Shown here one piece after another: positions 1-7,722 of a stretch of 64,000 nucleotides of DNA. Source of the DNA: Streptomyces hygroscopicus subsp. hygroscopicus (GTDB lineage: Bacteria; Actinomycetota; Actinomycetes; Streptomycetales; Streptomycetaceae); the NCBI RefSeq assembly GCF_001553455.1, contig NZ_BBOX01000081.1:1-64000 (forward strand). The letters run 5' to 3'. The translations under genes were made by a program, and so were the position numbers. The stretch's first letter is position 1; each line of letters opens with the position of its first letter. Under the pieces are notes generated by a model, which was not told where the DNA came from, did no database searches, and saw only the letters and a list, made by a program, of their open reading frames with translations.

Positions 1-437
1 GACGCGACGGGGTGCGAGAGCCGGGCCGCCTCCAGCGTGTAGGCGGGGGTGCGGGCCAGCACCCCGCCGTCACCGGAGACCGGCTCCTCGGCCAGCGCCA
101 CCGTCTCGCGGTAGGCGGTCGCGTACCGCAGCCGCTCGAAGAACCGCTGACCGTCCGCCGGGTAGTGGGCGGTCACCCGGTGCGGCACGCGGTCGAGGTT
201 GATCCGCTGGATCACCCCGGCCAGGCCCAGGGAGTGGTCCCCGTGGAAGTGCGTGACACAGATCCGGTCGATGTCATGCGCGGCGACCCCGGCCCTCAGC
301 ATCTGCCGCTGAGTGCCCTCGCCGGGGTCGAAGAGCAGGCCCTCGCCGTCCCAGCGCAGCAGATAGCCGTTGTGGTTGCGGTGCCGGGTCGGCACCTGGC
401 TGGCGGTGCCGAGGACGATCAGTTCCCGTGTGGACAA
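1..437 (-). CDS. rnz: Ribonuclease Z, N-terminal part (gene runs off the left edge)
   Basis: Metallo-beta-lactamase-fold endonuclease that trims 3' trailers from tRNA precursors. The visible 145 residues begin [17 protein letters not shown] and contain the [11 protein letters not shown] loop and the zinc-binding motif THFHGDH (His63, His65, Asp67, His68), followed by SLGLAG; this is the RNase Z/ELAC signature. The start is a TTG at 437, the only start codon placed just before the conserved STREL segment. It lies four bases after the stop of the HIT gene at 442, so the two are probably co-transcribed. The C-terminal half is outside the window. Family assignment is firm; activity is inferred. 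Confidence 0.9.
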   Translation of the reverse strand, partial: MSTRELIVLGTASQVPTRHRNHNGYLLRWDGEGLLFDPGEGTQRQMLRAGVAAHDIDRICVTHFHGDHSLGLAGVIQRINLDRVPHRVTAHYPADGQRFFERLRYATAYRETVALAEEPVSGDGGVLARTPAYTLEAARLSHPVA

Positions 438-441
438 GGGC

Positions 442-801
442 TTATCCGGGAGGCCAGTTGAGCCCGCGGCCGCCCAGGACGTGGGCATGTGCGTGGAAGA
501 CGGTCTGGCCGGCGCCGGAGCCGGTGTTGAACACCACGCGGTAGCCGGTGCCGTCGATCTTCTCATCGGCGGCGACCGCGCCCGCTTCGCGCAGCACATC
601 GGCGGCGATCTGCGGTTCGGCGGCCGAGAGGGCGGCCGCGTCCGGGTGGTGCACCTTGGGGATCACCAGGACGTGGGTGGGCGCCTGGGGGTTTATGTCG
701 CGGAACGCCACGGTGGTGTCCGTCTCGCGGACCACGGTGGCCGGCACCTCCCCCGAGACAATCTTGCAGAACAGGCAGTCGGCCTGCGGTTCTCCCGCCA
801 C
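442..801 (-). CDS. HIT-family nucleotide-binding protein
   Basis: 119-residue histidine-triad protein, a family of nucleotide hydrolases acting on AMP-amine or AMP-linked substrates. An N-terminal CLFCKI pair of cysteines and the active-site triad [10 protein letters not shown] (His103, His105, His107) are visible, and the protein ends LNWPPG as in HinT-like members. GTG at 801 is preferred over longer starts because a good ribosome site (aaggag) lies seven bases upstream and the conserved AGEPQxDCLFC begins there. An upstream reading frame stays open but is Arg/Gly-rich and shadows the next gene. It directly precedes ribonuclease Z. The physiological substrate is unknown. Confidence 0.93.
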   Translation of the reverse strand: MAGEPQADCLFCKIVSGEVPATVVRETDTTVAFRDINPQAPTHVLVIPKVHHPDAAALSAAEPQIAADVLREAGAVAADEKIDGTGYRVVFNTGSGAGQTVFHAHAHVLGGRGLNWPPG

Positions 802-878
802 CGGTGGCTCCTTACGGATCGTCGGCACGTACGGTCCGGATGGTACCGGGAGGCCCTGCCCGCGGGCGCGCCCGTGGC

Positions 879-1757
879 CTATCCGCCCTGACCGCCGCCG
901 TAGGTGACGTCCGGTCCGGCGCTGCGCTCGACGCCGCCGGGAACGGAACTGTGCCCGCCACGGCCCGGCCCGACGCCGCTCCCGGCACCACTGGGAGTCG
1001 CGCCGCTCCCGGCACCACCGGGAGCCGTGCCGCCCCCATCGCCACCGGGAGTCGCGCCGCTCCCGTCGCCGCCCGGACCGACGCCGCTGCCCACGCCGTC
1101 CGGAGGTGCGCCGCTTCCGTCGCCGCCCGGATGTGCGCCGCTGTCGGTGGTCCGGTGGTCCCACGGGTGGCTACGGGTCGGCCGAGGGCTCTCGGTCTCG
1201 GGCTCGCGCTCGGTGTCGAGGGCGCGGCCCTGGCACTCCCCGATCACCTTCGCCTCGAAGACCTTCCGGCCGTCCACCTGGCCGGTCAAGTCGCCCCGGA
1301 CGCAGTGGTTCTCCCGTACGTAGGTGACCCGTCCGCTGATCCTGATGTCCTTGTGGTTCTCGGTCCTGCCCCGGCAGTCCACCCGCGCGTCGGTCGCCTG
1401 TGCCCGCTCGCGCCGCTCGGTCGCACGCGCCCGAACGCTCTCCCGGACCCGAGCGCTCTCCCGGACCCGAACGTTCTCGCGCGCCCGCTCACCCGCCCGC
1501 GTCCACCCGCTCCCGCGCGAAGGCGAGGCGCCGACCGTACGGCCGTTCCTGAACTCGGCGTTGCAGCTCATCCAGAGGACGCCGACCCCGCCCCTCTCCA
1601 GCGCGCGGGTGGCGACCTGGTCCGTGGTGACCGCGACCGTCACGGAGCTGAGGCCGTCGTCCGCCGGCTCACATCCCGTCATCGCGACCGCCGCCGCGCC
1701 GACCACCGCGACGGCCAAGACCGCCCGTCCCCGCCTTACCCGGCTCAATGCCCCCAT
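879..1757 (-). CDS. Putative secreted lipoprotein with Gly-rich C-terminal repeats
   Basis: 292 residues from ATG 1757 (a longer start at 1802 is possible). The N-terminus is a signal peptide, with Arg residues, a hydrophobic stretch AVLAVAVVGAAAVA and then the lipobox MTGC, predicting lipidation and anchoring outside the membrane. The middle contains a short Arg-Glu repeat (RVRESARVRESVRA) and a soluble region with three cysteines. The last about 90 residues are imperfect GG(D/A)GSG(A/V)xP repeats encoded by a degenerate DNA repeat near 958-1140. I recognise no enzymatic domain. The Gly-rich tail may be a cell-wall spacer; that is a guess. Confidence 0.75.
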   Translation of the reverse strand: MGALSRVRRGRAVLAVAVVGAAAVAMTGCEPADDGLSSVTVAVTTDQVATRALERGGVGVLWMSCNAEFRNGRTVGASPSRGSGWTRAGERARENVRVRESARVRESVRARATERRERAQATDARVDCRGRTENHKDIRISGRVTYVRENHCVRGDLTGQVDGRKVFEAKVIGECQGRALDTEREPETESPRPTRSHPWDHRTTDSGAHPGGDGSGAPPDGVGSGVGPGGDGSGATPGGDGGGTAPGGAGSGATPSGAGSGVGPGRGGHSSVPGGVERSAGPDVTYGGGQGG

Positions 1758-1823
1758 AGGGGACAGGTTCCCATCGGGCGACGTGAACCGGAAGACCGTC
1801 ATCGGCCAGCTGCACGGCCCGCG

Positions 1824-2699
1824 CTATGGCTTTCCGTGCGGCTCGTCGGCGCGTCCACCGGCGCCCAGCAGCCCGGTGGGGCGCAGCGGTCGCTCGGCCT
1901 CCAGCCGTGGCAGTGTACGACGGGACACGCGCATCACGACCGGCGGCAGTGCGGCGCGCGCCACCTGGAGGAGGCGGAGCCACGCGGGCACGTAGAGCGC
2001 GGTGCGGCGCCGCTCCACGGCCTGCGCCAGCCGGCGGGCGACCACGTCCGCCTCGGAGACACGACGGATCGGTGGCGGCACATGGGAGCGCAGCGCACGC
2101 AGGGCGGCGGATGCGTCATCGCCGCGGATCATGTCGGTGTCGACCCAGTTGAGGTAGGCGATGCCGACCGCGACGCCGTGGTGCGCCACTTCGGCCCGCA
2201 GCGCGTGGACGAACGCCTCCACGCCCGCCTTGGACGCGCAGTAGGCGCTCATCATGGGAACGGCGCCGATCGACGCCAGCGACCCGATCTGGAGGAAGTA
2301 GCCGCGCGAGGCCATGAGGTCCGGGAGGAAGGTGTGCGCCGTAAGGGCGCTCGCACTGAGGTTGACGTCGATCACGCGGCGCCATACGGCCGGATCGGAC
2401 GCGGCGAACAGCCCGGCTTCCGCGACCCCCGCGTTCGCGACGACGGCCGAGGGGCGGCCCAGGCACCGACGCACCTCCTGGGCCGCGCTCTTCAGCGCGG
2501 TGTCGTCAGTGACATCGACCTCCAGGGCCAGCGCGGCGGTCGGCAGCGAGGCGGCCACCTCGTCCAGGCCCGGTTTCTCATGGCCGAGAAGTGCCGTCCT
2601 GGCGCCACGTCGGGCGAGGTCGCGCACCAGGGCCGCGCCCAGCCCGCGGGCGGCTCCGGTCACCACCACGGTCCGGTCCTCGAGCGGACTGCCTCCCAT
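1824..2699 (-). CDS. SDR-family NAD(P)-dependent oxidoreductase
   Basis: 291-residue classical short-chain dehydrogenase/reductase. Rossmann cofactor motif TGAARGLG at residues 14-21, NAG motif in VVANAGVAEAG, and catalytic Ser-Tyr-Lys in GSLASIG followed by YCASK. After the core, a basic C-terminal extension holds the hydrophobic AWLRLLQVARAALPPVVMRV, possibly membrane-associated. ATG 2699 is chosen because aaagggg lies about six bases upstream and the cofactor motif follows at the usual distance; an earlier GTG or ATG (to 2750) is open but has no clear ribosome site. Substrate unknown. Confidence 0.9.
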   Translation of the reverse strand: MGGSPLEDRTVVVTGAARGLGAALVRDLARRGARTALLGHEKPGLDEVAASLPTAALALEVDVTDDTALKSAAQEVRRCLGRPSAVVANAGVAEAGLFAASDPAVWRRVIDVNLSASALTAHTFLPDLMASRGYFLQIGSLASIGAVPMMSAYCASKAGVEAFVHALRAEVAHHGVAVGIAYLNWVDTDMIRGDDASAALRALRSHVPPPIRRVSEADVVARRLAQAVERRRTALYVPAWLRLLQVARAALPPVVMRVSRRTLPRLEAERPLRPTGLLGAGGRADEPHGKP

Positions 2700-2780
2700 G
2701 GCCGCCCCTTTCGTCACCGGGTTCCCACCGCAGTCGATGTGAGGGGTCACCGGGACTGATTCATCGCTTCGGTGATGTGT

Positions 2781-2919
2781 CGATCACGGCGGTTCGTCGA
2801 TCACGGCGATTCGTCGCTTCGATGGTTCGTCGCTCACAACGATTCGCCGCCTCCATGGTTCGTCGCTTACGACGATTCGCCGCCTCGATGATTCGCGATC
2901 ACGACGATTCGTCGGGGAT
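2781..2919. repeat. About 33-bp tandem repeat downstream of the FAD oxidoreductase gene
   Basis: Between the start of the SDR gene and the stop of the FAD oxidoreductase gene, a unit of about 33 bp recurs at 2807-2839, 2840-2872 and 2873-2904. Partial copies lie at 2781-2806 and from 2905. Each unit opens with cgattcg(t/c)cg and contains cttcgatgg or cctccatgg. The last bases run into the stop region of the neighbouring gene (gattcatcgccgg). The array can be read in several frames, but only as low-complexity Arg/Ser peptide. I regard it as noncoding. Confidence 0.85.
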
Positions 2920-4560
2920 TCATCGCCGGTCAGCGGGCGGGGGCGGCCGTCTGCCGAGCCGGTCGCGCCGGGCGAGCAGGCGCTGCGCCCCCGCCAGGCC
3001 CGGAGGCAGGTTCCGGCGCAGTGCGGCACGGGCGGCGTTGGCCCCCGGGGCGCCGTGGACCCCGCCGCCGGGGTGGGCACCGGCGGAGGCGAGGTACAGG
3101 CCACCCACCGGCGTCTCCGGCCGCCCGGTCCCGGGCAGCGGGCGGAAGACGACCTGCTGGTGGATATGGGCGGTGCCGCCGTTGATGGCGCCCCCGTACA
3201 GGTTGCCGTCGAGCGACTGGAGCGTGGGCGGGGCCAGGATGCGCCGGGAGCGGATCAGGGCCCGGAAGCCCGGCGCGAACCGTTCGACCTGACGTTCGAC
3301 ACGGTCGGCCATGACCTCCTGCTCCCTGGGGTCCCAGGTGCCCGTCAGGCCCTCCTCCGCGGCGTCGGCCGCTATCCGGTGGGGCACGTGGGTGTAGGCC
3401 CAGGCCGACTCGGTGCCCCGGGGCGACCGAGCGGGGTCCGCGGTCGTCATCTGGCCGAACAGCGCGAAAGGGCGGTCGGGGACGTGGCGCATGGCGATCT
3501 GCGCCGCGAACCGGGTGAGCTCGTCCAGCCCGTCGGCCAGGTGGACGGTACCGGCCCGCGCCGCCTCCTCGGCCTGCCACGGCACCGGTCCGCCCAGCGC
3601 CCAGTCCACCTTGAAGGTGGCGAAGTCCCACTGGAAGCGGCGCAGGTCGGACAGGAGGGACGGCGGCAGGTGCTCGGCCCCGACGAGCCGGCCGTACAGG
3701 GCGGGCACGGACACATCGGCGAGCACGGCACGCCGTGCGGCGACCGTCCCGCCCCCGGCGGTGCGCACCCCTCTGGCCCGTCCGGCGTGGACGATCACCC
3801 GATCGACGCGCTGTCCGCAGCGCAGCACCCCGCCGCGTGCCCGCAGCCGCCGGACCAGGGCCCCGACCAGGGCGCCCGAGCCGCCGACCGGGGCCGGGAA
3901 GCCGTAGGTCTGGCCGAGCATGGACATCAGCCAGCCGAATCCGCCGCTGCCCGCGGCCTCCGGAGCCAGGTCGGCGTGCAGGGCGTTTCCGGCCAGCAGC
4001 AGCCTGCCGCCCTCCCCCCGGAATTCCTCCTCCCCCAGCCGCCTCACCGGCAGCAGCATGGTGCGGGCCATGCGCAGCCCGCCCGCGCCCCGGAGCCGGA
4101 CGAAGAGCCGGGCCGCCGCCTTGACCGGGGGAAACGGCGTGAACAGGGCGTCCAGCACAGCCGGCCGGAGACGTTCCCACATCTCGTGCAACCGGCGCCA
4201 GGCGTCCCCGTCCCCCGCCGCGAAGCCGTCGAGGGAGCCCGCCGTGGCGTCGAGCGCGCGGTCGAGCAGTGCGCACCTGCCGTCGCTCAAGGGGTGGGCC
4301 AGCACGTGCGGCGCATGGCTCCACCGCAACCCGTGATCCTCCAGGTGGAGCCCGGCCACGACGGGGGAGGCGGCGGCAAGGGGGTAGAAGGAACTGAAGA
4401 CATCGTGGACGAAGTCGGGATGGACGCCCCTGTCGTGGCGCACGGCTCCGCCGGGTTCCGGCTGCTCCTCCAGGACCTCCACGCTCCAGCCCGCGTCGGC
4501 CAGCACATTGGCCGCCACCAGTCCGTTCGGCCCGGCCCCGATCACCACCGCGTCAGCCAC
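2920..4560 (-). CDS. FAD-dependent oxidoreductase, phytoene desaturase/amine oxidase type
   Basis: 546 residues from GTG 4560. The N-terminus carries the dinucleotide-binding fold VVIGAGPNGLVAANVLADAGW followed by LEEQPEPGGAVR, the hallmark of the phytoene-desaturase-like NAD(P)/FAD oxidoreductases. A second FAD-contact segment near the C-terminus reads GGLYLASAGAHPGGGVHGAPG. Length is usual for the family. The start overlaps the stop of the upstream SRPBCC gene by eight bases, so translation is probably coupled. Streptomyces genomes hold several such enzymes outside carotenoid clusters. No phytoene synthase is present here, so the substrate cannot be inferred. Confidence 0.88.
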   Translation of the reverse strand: MADAVVIGAGPNGLVAANVLADAGWSVEVLEEQPEPGGAVRHDRGVHPDFVHDVFSSFYPLAAASPVVAGLHLEDHGLRWSHAPHVLAHPLSDGRCALLDRALDATAGSLDGFAAGDGDAWRRLHEMWERLRPAVLDALFTPFPPVKAAARLFVRLRGAGGLRMARTMLLPVRRLGEEEFRGEGGRLLLAGNALHADLAPEAAGSGGFGWLMSMLGQTYGFPAPVGGSGALVGALVRRLRARGGVLRCGQRVDRVIVHAGRARGVRTAGGGTVAARRAVLADVSVPALYGRLVGAEHLPPSLLSDLRRFQWDFATFKVDWALGGPVPWQAEEAARAGTVHLADGLDELTRFAAQIAMRHVPDRPFALFGQMTTADPARSPRGTESAWAYTHVPHRIAADAAEEGLTGTWDPREQEVMADRVERQVERFAPGFRALIRSRRILAPPTLQSLDGNLYGGAINGGTAHIHQQVVFRPLPGTGRPETPVGGLYLASAGAHPGGGVHGAPGANAARAALRRNLPPGLAGAQRLLARRDRLGRRPPPPADRR

Positions 4561-5065
4561 GGCCGCCTCCTGCCCCGGGGGGCCGCCCGGCCGTGTGCGG
4601 GACGGGCCGGTCCAGCCCCTGGGCGGCGTCCCCCTCGCACACCTTGGCCAGCCGGGCGAGCATCGCCCGGTGCCGCACCTGGATCAGTGCCTCCACGCCC
4701 ATGTTGTGCAGCGCACCGCCCGCGCCCCGCAGCGGATGCTCGTCCACGATCACCAGGCAGTGGTCGCCCCACGGGCGCAGCTCGATGGCGATCCGCGCCG
4801 AGCCCAGGAAGCCCGCCTGGGCCTCGAGCTCCACCGCGAATGCCCCGTCTCCCTCGTCGCAGCTCCGTACGACCGTCTCGTTGGCGAGCCGCAGCGGCCC
4901 CAGCCGTACCTCGTAGCCGATGACCGCGTCCTTCCGCGGCCAGTCGCCCCGCACCGGATGGGACGTGGACGTCCCCACCACCCACTCCCCGTACCGGCTG
5001 CCGTCCGCGAGGACACCCCAGACGGTCTGCGGACTGGTCTTGATCAGACGATGACGTATTGCCAT
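4553..5065 (-). CDS. SRPBCC-family (START-like) protein
   Basis: 170 residues from ATG 5065, preceded by the ribosome site ggaggcggg. The protein starts AIRHRLIKTSPQTVWGVLADGSRYGEWVVG, a pattern of polyketide-cyclase/START-like helix-grip proteins that bind hydrophobic ligands, and ends in a long helix (NMGVEALIQVRHRAMLARLAKVCEG). Its 3' end overlaps the start of the FAD oxidoreductase, so the pair forms a small operon; a ligand-binding partner for a lipid- or terpenoid-oxidising enzyme is a reasonable inference. A longer upstream frame (from 5131) lacks a ribosome site. Confidence 0.85.
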   Translation of the reverse strand: MAIRHRLIKTSPQTVWGVLADGSRYGEWVVGTSTSHPVRGDWPRKDAVIGYEVRLGPLRLANETVVRSCDEGDGAFAVELEAQAGFLGSARIAIELRPWGDHCLVIVDEHPLRGAGGALHNMGVEALIQVRHRAMLARLAKVCEGDAAQGLDRPVPHTAGRPPGAGGGRG

Positions 5066-5207
5066 ACCCGCCTCCGCGGCCGAAACCGGCACCGCCGGAC
5101 GCCACCGGGTCCCCCCTCCGCCGCCCGCCAATCAGGAGGAGACAGACGCGGCACGCCGGGCGGTGAGCGCGCGGCCGCGCGGACGGGAGCGGCGGCGCCG
5201 ACCCGGC

Positions 5208-5320
5208 GACTGGATCGACGGGATCGGATCGACCAGATCAGAGCAACCGGATCGGATCGACTGGATCGGAGCGACTGGATCGGAGCGACCGGATCGGATC
5301 GACCGGATCGGATCGGCCGG
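5208..5320. repeat. Short degenerate repeat rich in ggatcggatcga
   Basis: The gap of about 410 bases between rsmE and the SRPBCC gene (5066-5479) holds no supported gene. Its centre is a degenerate array of a roughly 10-bp word, g(g/a)ATCGgAtcga, also seen as ggagcgactggatcgg. GATCGG-like words recur until about 5400 (gacgatcgg, gcgatcgg). I see no terminator hairpin with a clear stem. It could be a slippage product; protein binding cannot be judged. Confidence 0.75.
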
Positions 5321-5479
5321 GCAGTCGGAAGCCAGGGACGATCGGAGGGCCGGGCGATCGCGGGACCAGGGCGAGGGCGATCGGAAGCCCGGCCCGTTCG
5401 GACCACCGAGCCGACCGGCCCGAACGGACGCCCGGGGCGGCCCGGCCGGCCGGGCGGTTACGGCACCGCCCGGGGCGGC

Positions 5480-6223
5480 TCAGCTCCAGCGGCCGGTGCG
5501 GCCCAGCAGCAGCGCGGCGGCCGCCGTTCCGGCCGTGGAGGTGCGCAGCACGCTCGGGCCCAGCCGGTACGGCCGTGCGCCCGCCTCGGCGAAGGCCGCC
5601 AACTCCTCGGGGGACACGCCCCCTTCGGGGCCGACGACCAGCACGATCCGGCCACTCGCGGGCAGGTGCGCCGTGGCGAGCGGTTCGCCGCCCTCCTCGT
5701 GGAGCACGGCCGCGAAATCGGCGTCGGCGAGCAGCCGGGCGACCTGCTTGGTCGTCATCGCGTCCATGACCTCGGGGAAGGTCAGCCGACGGGACTGCTT
5801 GCCCGCCTCGCGGGCGGTCGACCGCCACTTGCCGAGCGCCTTGAGGCCGCGCTCGCCCTTCCACTGCGTGATGCAGCGGGCGGCCGACCACGGAACGACG
5901 GCGTCCACGCCCGTCTCCGTCATGGTCTCCACCGCCAGCTCGCCCCGGTCGCCCTTGGGCAGCGCCTGGACGACGGTGATCCGCGGGTCCGGGGCCGTCT
6001 CCCGGCGCACCTCGTCCACCGCGACCTGGAGCCGGTCCTTGCCCTCGACGGCCGCCACGGTGCCCTGGACGCCCGTTCCGTGGCCGTCGGTCAGCACCAC
6101 CGGCTCCCCGACGCGCAGCCGCCTCACGGACACCGCGTGGCGCCCCTCGGGGCCCTCCAGCCAGACCCGGGCTCCCTCGGCCGCCCCCGCCAGGGAGTCG
6201 GCCACGAACACGGGGGCGGTCAC
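5480..6223 (-). CDS. rsmE: 16S rRNA (uracil-1498-N3)-methyltransferase RsmE
   Basis: 247-residue SPOUT-class methyltransferase modifying U1498 of 16S rRNA with S-adenosylmethionine. An N-terminal PUA-like domain (HAVSVRRLRVGEPVVLTDG) is followed by the knotted catalytic domain. Diagnostic C-terminal motifs are VVGPEGGVSPEELAAF and LGPSVLRTSTAGTAAAALLL, the latter corresponding to the usual LGxRILRxETA. Start GTG 6223 overlaps the stop of the upstream nitronate monooxygenase-like gene (6220) by four bases (GTGA type), implying translational coupling. Length matches the family. Confidence 0.95.
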   Translation of the reverse strand: MTAPVFVADSLAGAAEGARVWLEGPEGRHAVSVRRLRVGEPVVLTDGHGTGVQGTVAAVEGKDRLQVAVDEVRRETAPDPRITVVQALPKGDRGELAVETMTETGVDAVVPWSAARCITQWKGERGLKALGKWRSTAREAGKQSRRLTFPEVMDAMTTKQVARLLADADFAAVLHEEGGEPLATAHLPASGRIVLVVGPEGGVSPEELAAFAEAGARPYRLGPSVLRTSTAGTAAAALLLGRTGRWS

Positions 6224-7317
6224 GACACCGCACCCCGCTGGGGCTGAAGCCCCAACGCGCTCCGTGCCGCGTCGAGTTCCACCGCGAGCGTCTCCACCAG
6301 CCGCGCGGCGGGCAGCTCACGCGCCAGCCGGTGCCCCTGCCCGGCCCACAGCGCCATGCCCTGCGGATCGCCCGCCTTGGCGGCCGCCTTACGGAGGCCG
6401 GAGGTCATGTGGTGCAGCTGGGGGTAGGCGGCGGGCGCGTACGGGCCGTGCTCGCGCATGAAGCGGTTGACCAGGCCCCGGGCCGGGCGGCCGGAGAAGG
6501 CGCGGGTCAGCTCGGTGCGGCCGAACACCGGGTCCGTCATCGCCTGCTTGTGCAGGGCGTTCGCCCCGGACTCGGGGCACACCAGGAACGCGGTGCCCAG
6601 CTGGCCCGCGACCGCGCCCGCGGCGAGCGCCGCGGCGATCTGCGAACCGCGCATCATCCCGCCCGCCGCGATGATCGGGATCTGGACGTACTCCCGGACC
6701 AGCGTGATCAGGGACAGCAGGCCGATCCCGGCGCCCATCCCGTCGGCGGCCGGATCGTTGCCGTACGTGCCCTGGTGGCCGCCCGCCTCCACGCCCTGCA
6801 CACAGACGGCGTCGGCGCCCGCCCACTGGGCGGTCTGCGCCTCGACGGGCGAGGTCACGGTCACGACGGTGCGGGTGCCGACCGCGGCGAGGGCGTCGAG
6901 GACCGCGCGGGTCGGGCAGCCGAAGGTGAAGGAGACCACCGGAACCGGGTTGTCGAGGAGGACGGCCAGCTTGGCGTCGTAGGCGTCGTCCGAGCCCGCG
7001 TCCGGGTCGCCCAGCGAGGTTTCGTACCGTGCCGCCTCGCCCGTGAGCCGACCGCCGTAGGCCGCGACGGCGGCCGGGTCGGCGTTGGGCGGCTGCGGCA
7101 TGAAGAGGTTGACGCCGAAGGGCCGGTCGGTCAGCCCCCGCACCTGTTTGATCTCCTCGTACATCGCCTCCGGCGTCTTGTAGCCGGCGGCGAGGAAGCC
7201 GAGACCACCGGCCCCGGAGACGGTGGCGGCGAGCCGCGGGCAGGAGGCTCCACCTGCCATCGGCGCCTGCACGATCGGGTACCGGAAAAGGCCGGTCAGC
7301 GCGGAGGACATGGGCAC
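6220..7317 (-). CDS. Nitronate monooxygenase-family protein
   Basis: 365 residues. A TIM-barrel flavoprotein of the 2-nitropropane dioxygenase family: YPIVQAPMAGG at the N-terminus, PFGVNLFMPQ, VQGVEAGGHQGT (the conserved His/Gly phosphate-binding segment) and IIAAGGMMRGSQIAAALAAGA. Members oxidise alkyl nitronates with FMN, though some act on other substrates. Start GTG 7317 sits 11 bases after ggaggg; an in-frame ATG at 7311 is an alternative. Its last bases overlap rsmE. Streptomyces commonly carry this pairing; a functional link with rRNA methylation is not evident. Confidence 0.9.
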   Translation of the reverse strand: MPMSSALTGLFRYPIVQAPMAGGASCPRLAATVSGAGGLGFLAAGYKTPEAMYEEIKQVRGLTDRPFGVNLFMPQPPNADPAAVAAYGGRLTGEAARYETSLGDPDAGSDDAYDAKLAVLLDNPVPVVSFTFGCPTRAVLDALAAVGTRTVVTVTSPVEAQTAQWAGADAVCVQGVEAGGHQGTYGNDPAADGMGAGIGLLSLITLVREYVQIPIIAAGGMMRGSQIAAALAAGAVAGQLGTAFLVCPESGANALHKQAMTDPVFGRTELTRAFSGRPARGLVNRFMREHGPYAPAAYPQLHHMTSGLRKAAAKAGDPQGMALWAGQGHRLARELPAARLVETLAVELDAARSALGLQPQRGAVS

Positions 7318-7430
7318 ATCGTGTCACGCCCTCCGCATCGGCTCACCCTTGGACCACCGTCCGCCGAACGGCATCCTCCGGGCCTTGGCCGGAAGCGCCC
7401 ACCGCTCCCGGAGGCGTCCTCCGAGCGCCC

Positions 7431-7722
7431 ACCGCCCGGTGAACGCGCCCCCAAGGGCTCACCGCCGCTCGAAGGCGCCCGCACGAAGGCGCCGAGGCGC
7501 TCATCCCGACCGAACGCGTCCCCGAAGCGCCCACGCGCCCGGTGAACGCGTCCCGCAAAGGCTCACCGCCACTCGAAGGCGCCGAGGCGCTCATCCCGAC
7601 CGAAAGAAGCGTCCACCACCCGGTGACCGGCGTCCCCGAAGCGCCCACCGCACGGTGACCGGCGCGTGAACGGCGTCCCAAGGGCTCACCGTCCCCCGAG
7701 GCGCCTTCCCGCCTTACCACCG
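7431..7722. repeat. Tandem repeat array derived from the dnaJ 3' end
   Basis: The gap of about 400 bp between the nitronate monooxygenase-like start and the dnaJ stop holds no gene but a complex direct-repeat array. A 30-bp segment is exactly repeated at 7485-7514 and 7575-7604. A second element, caccgcccggtgaacgcg, recurs near 7431, 7531 and, altered, near 7611 and 7650. The same word, as taccgcccgttgaacgcg, forms the last coding bases and stop of dnaJ (7722-7740). The array therefore looks like repeated copies of the gene's own 3' end. Confidence 0.85.

Noticed and set aside
804-2759. A plus-strand frame of 651 codons across the lipoprotein and SDR genes
   Set aside because: It is antisense to genes with signal peptide and catalytic motifs and translates to Arg/Ala/Gly low complexity, typical of shadow frames in high-GC DNA.
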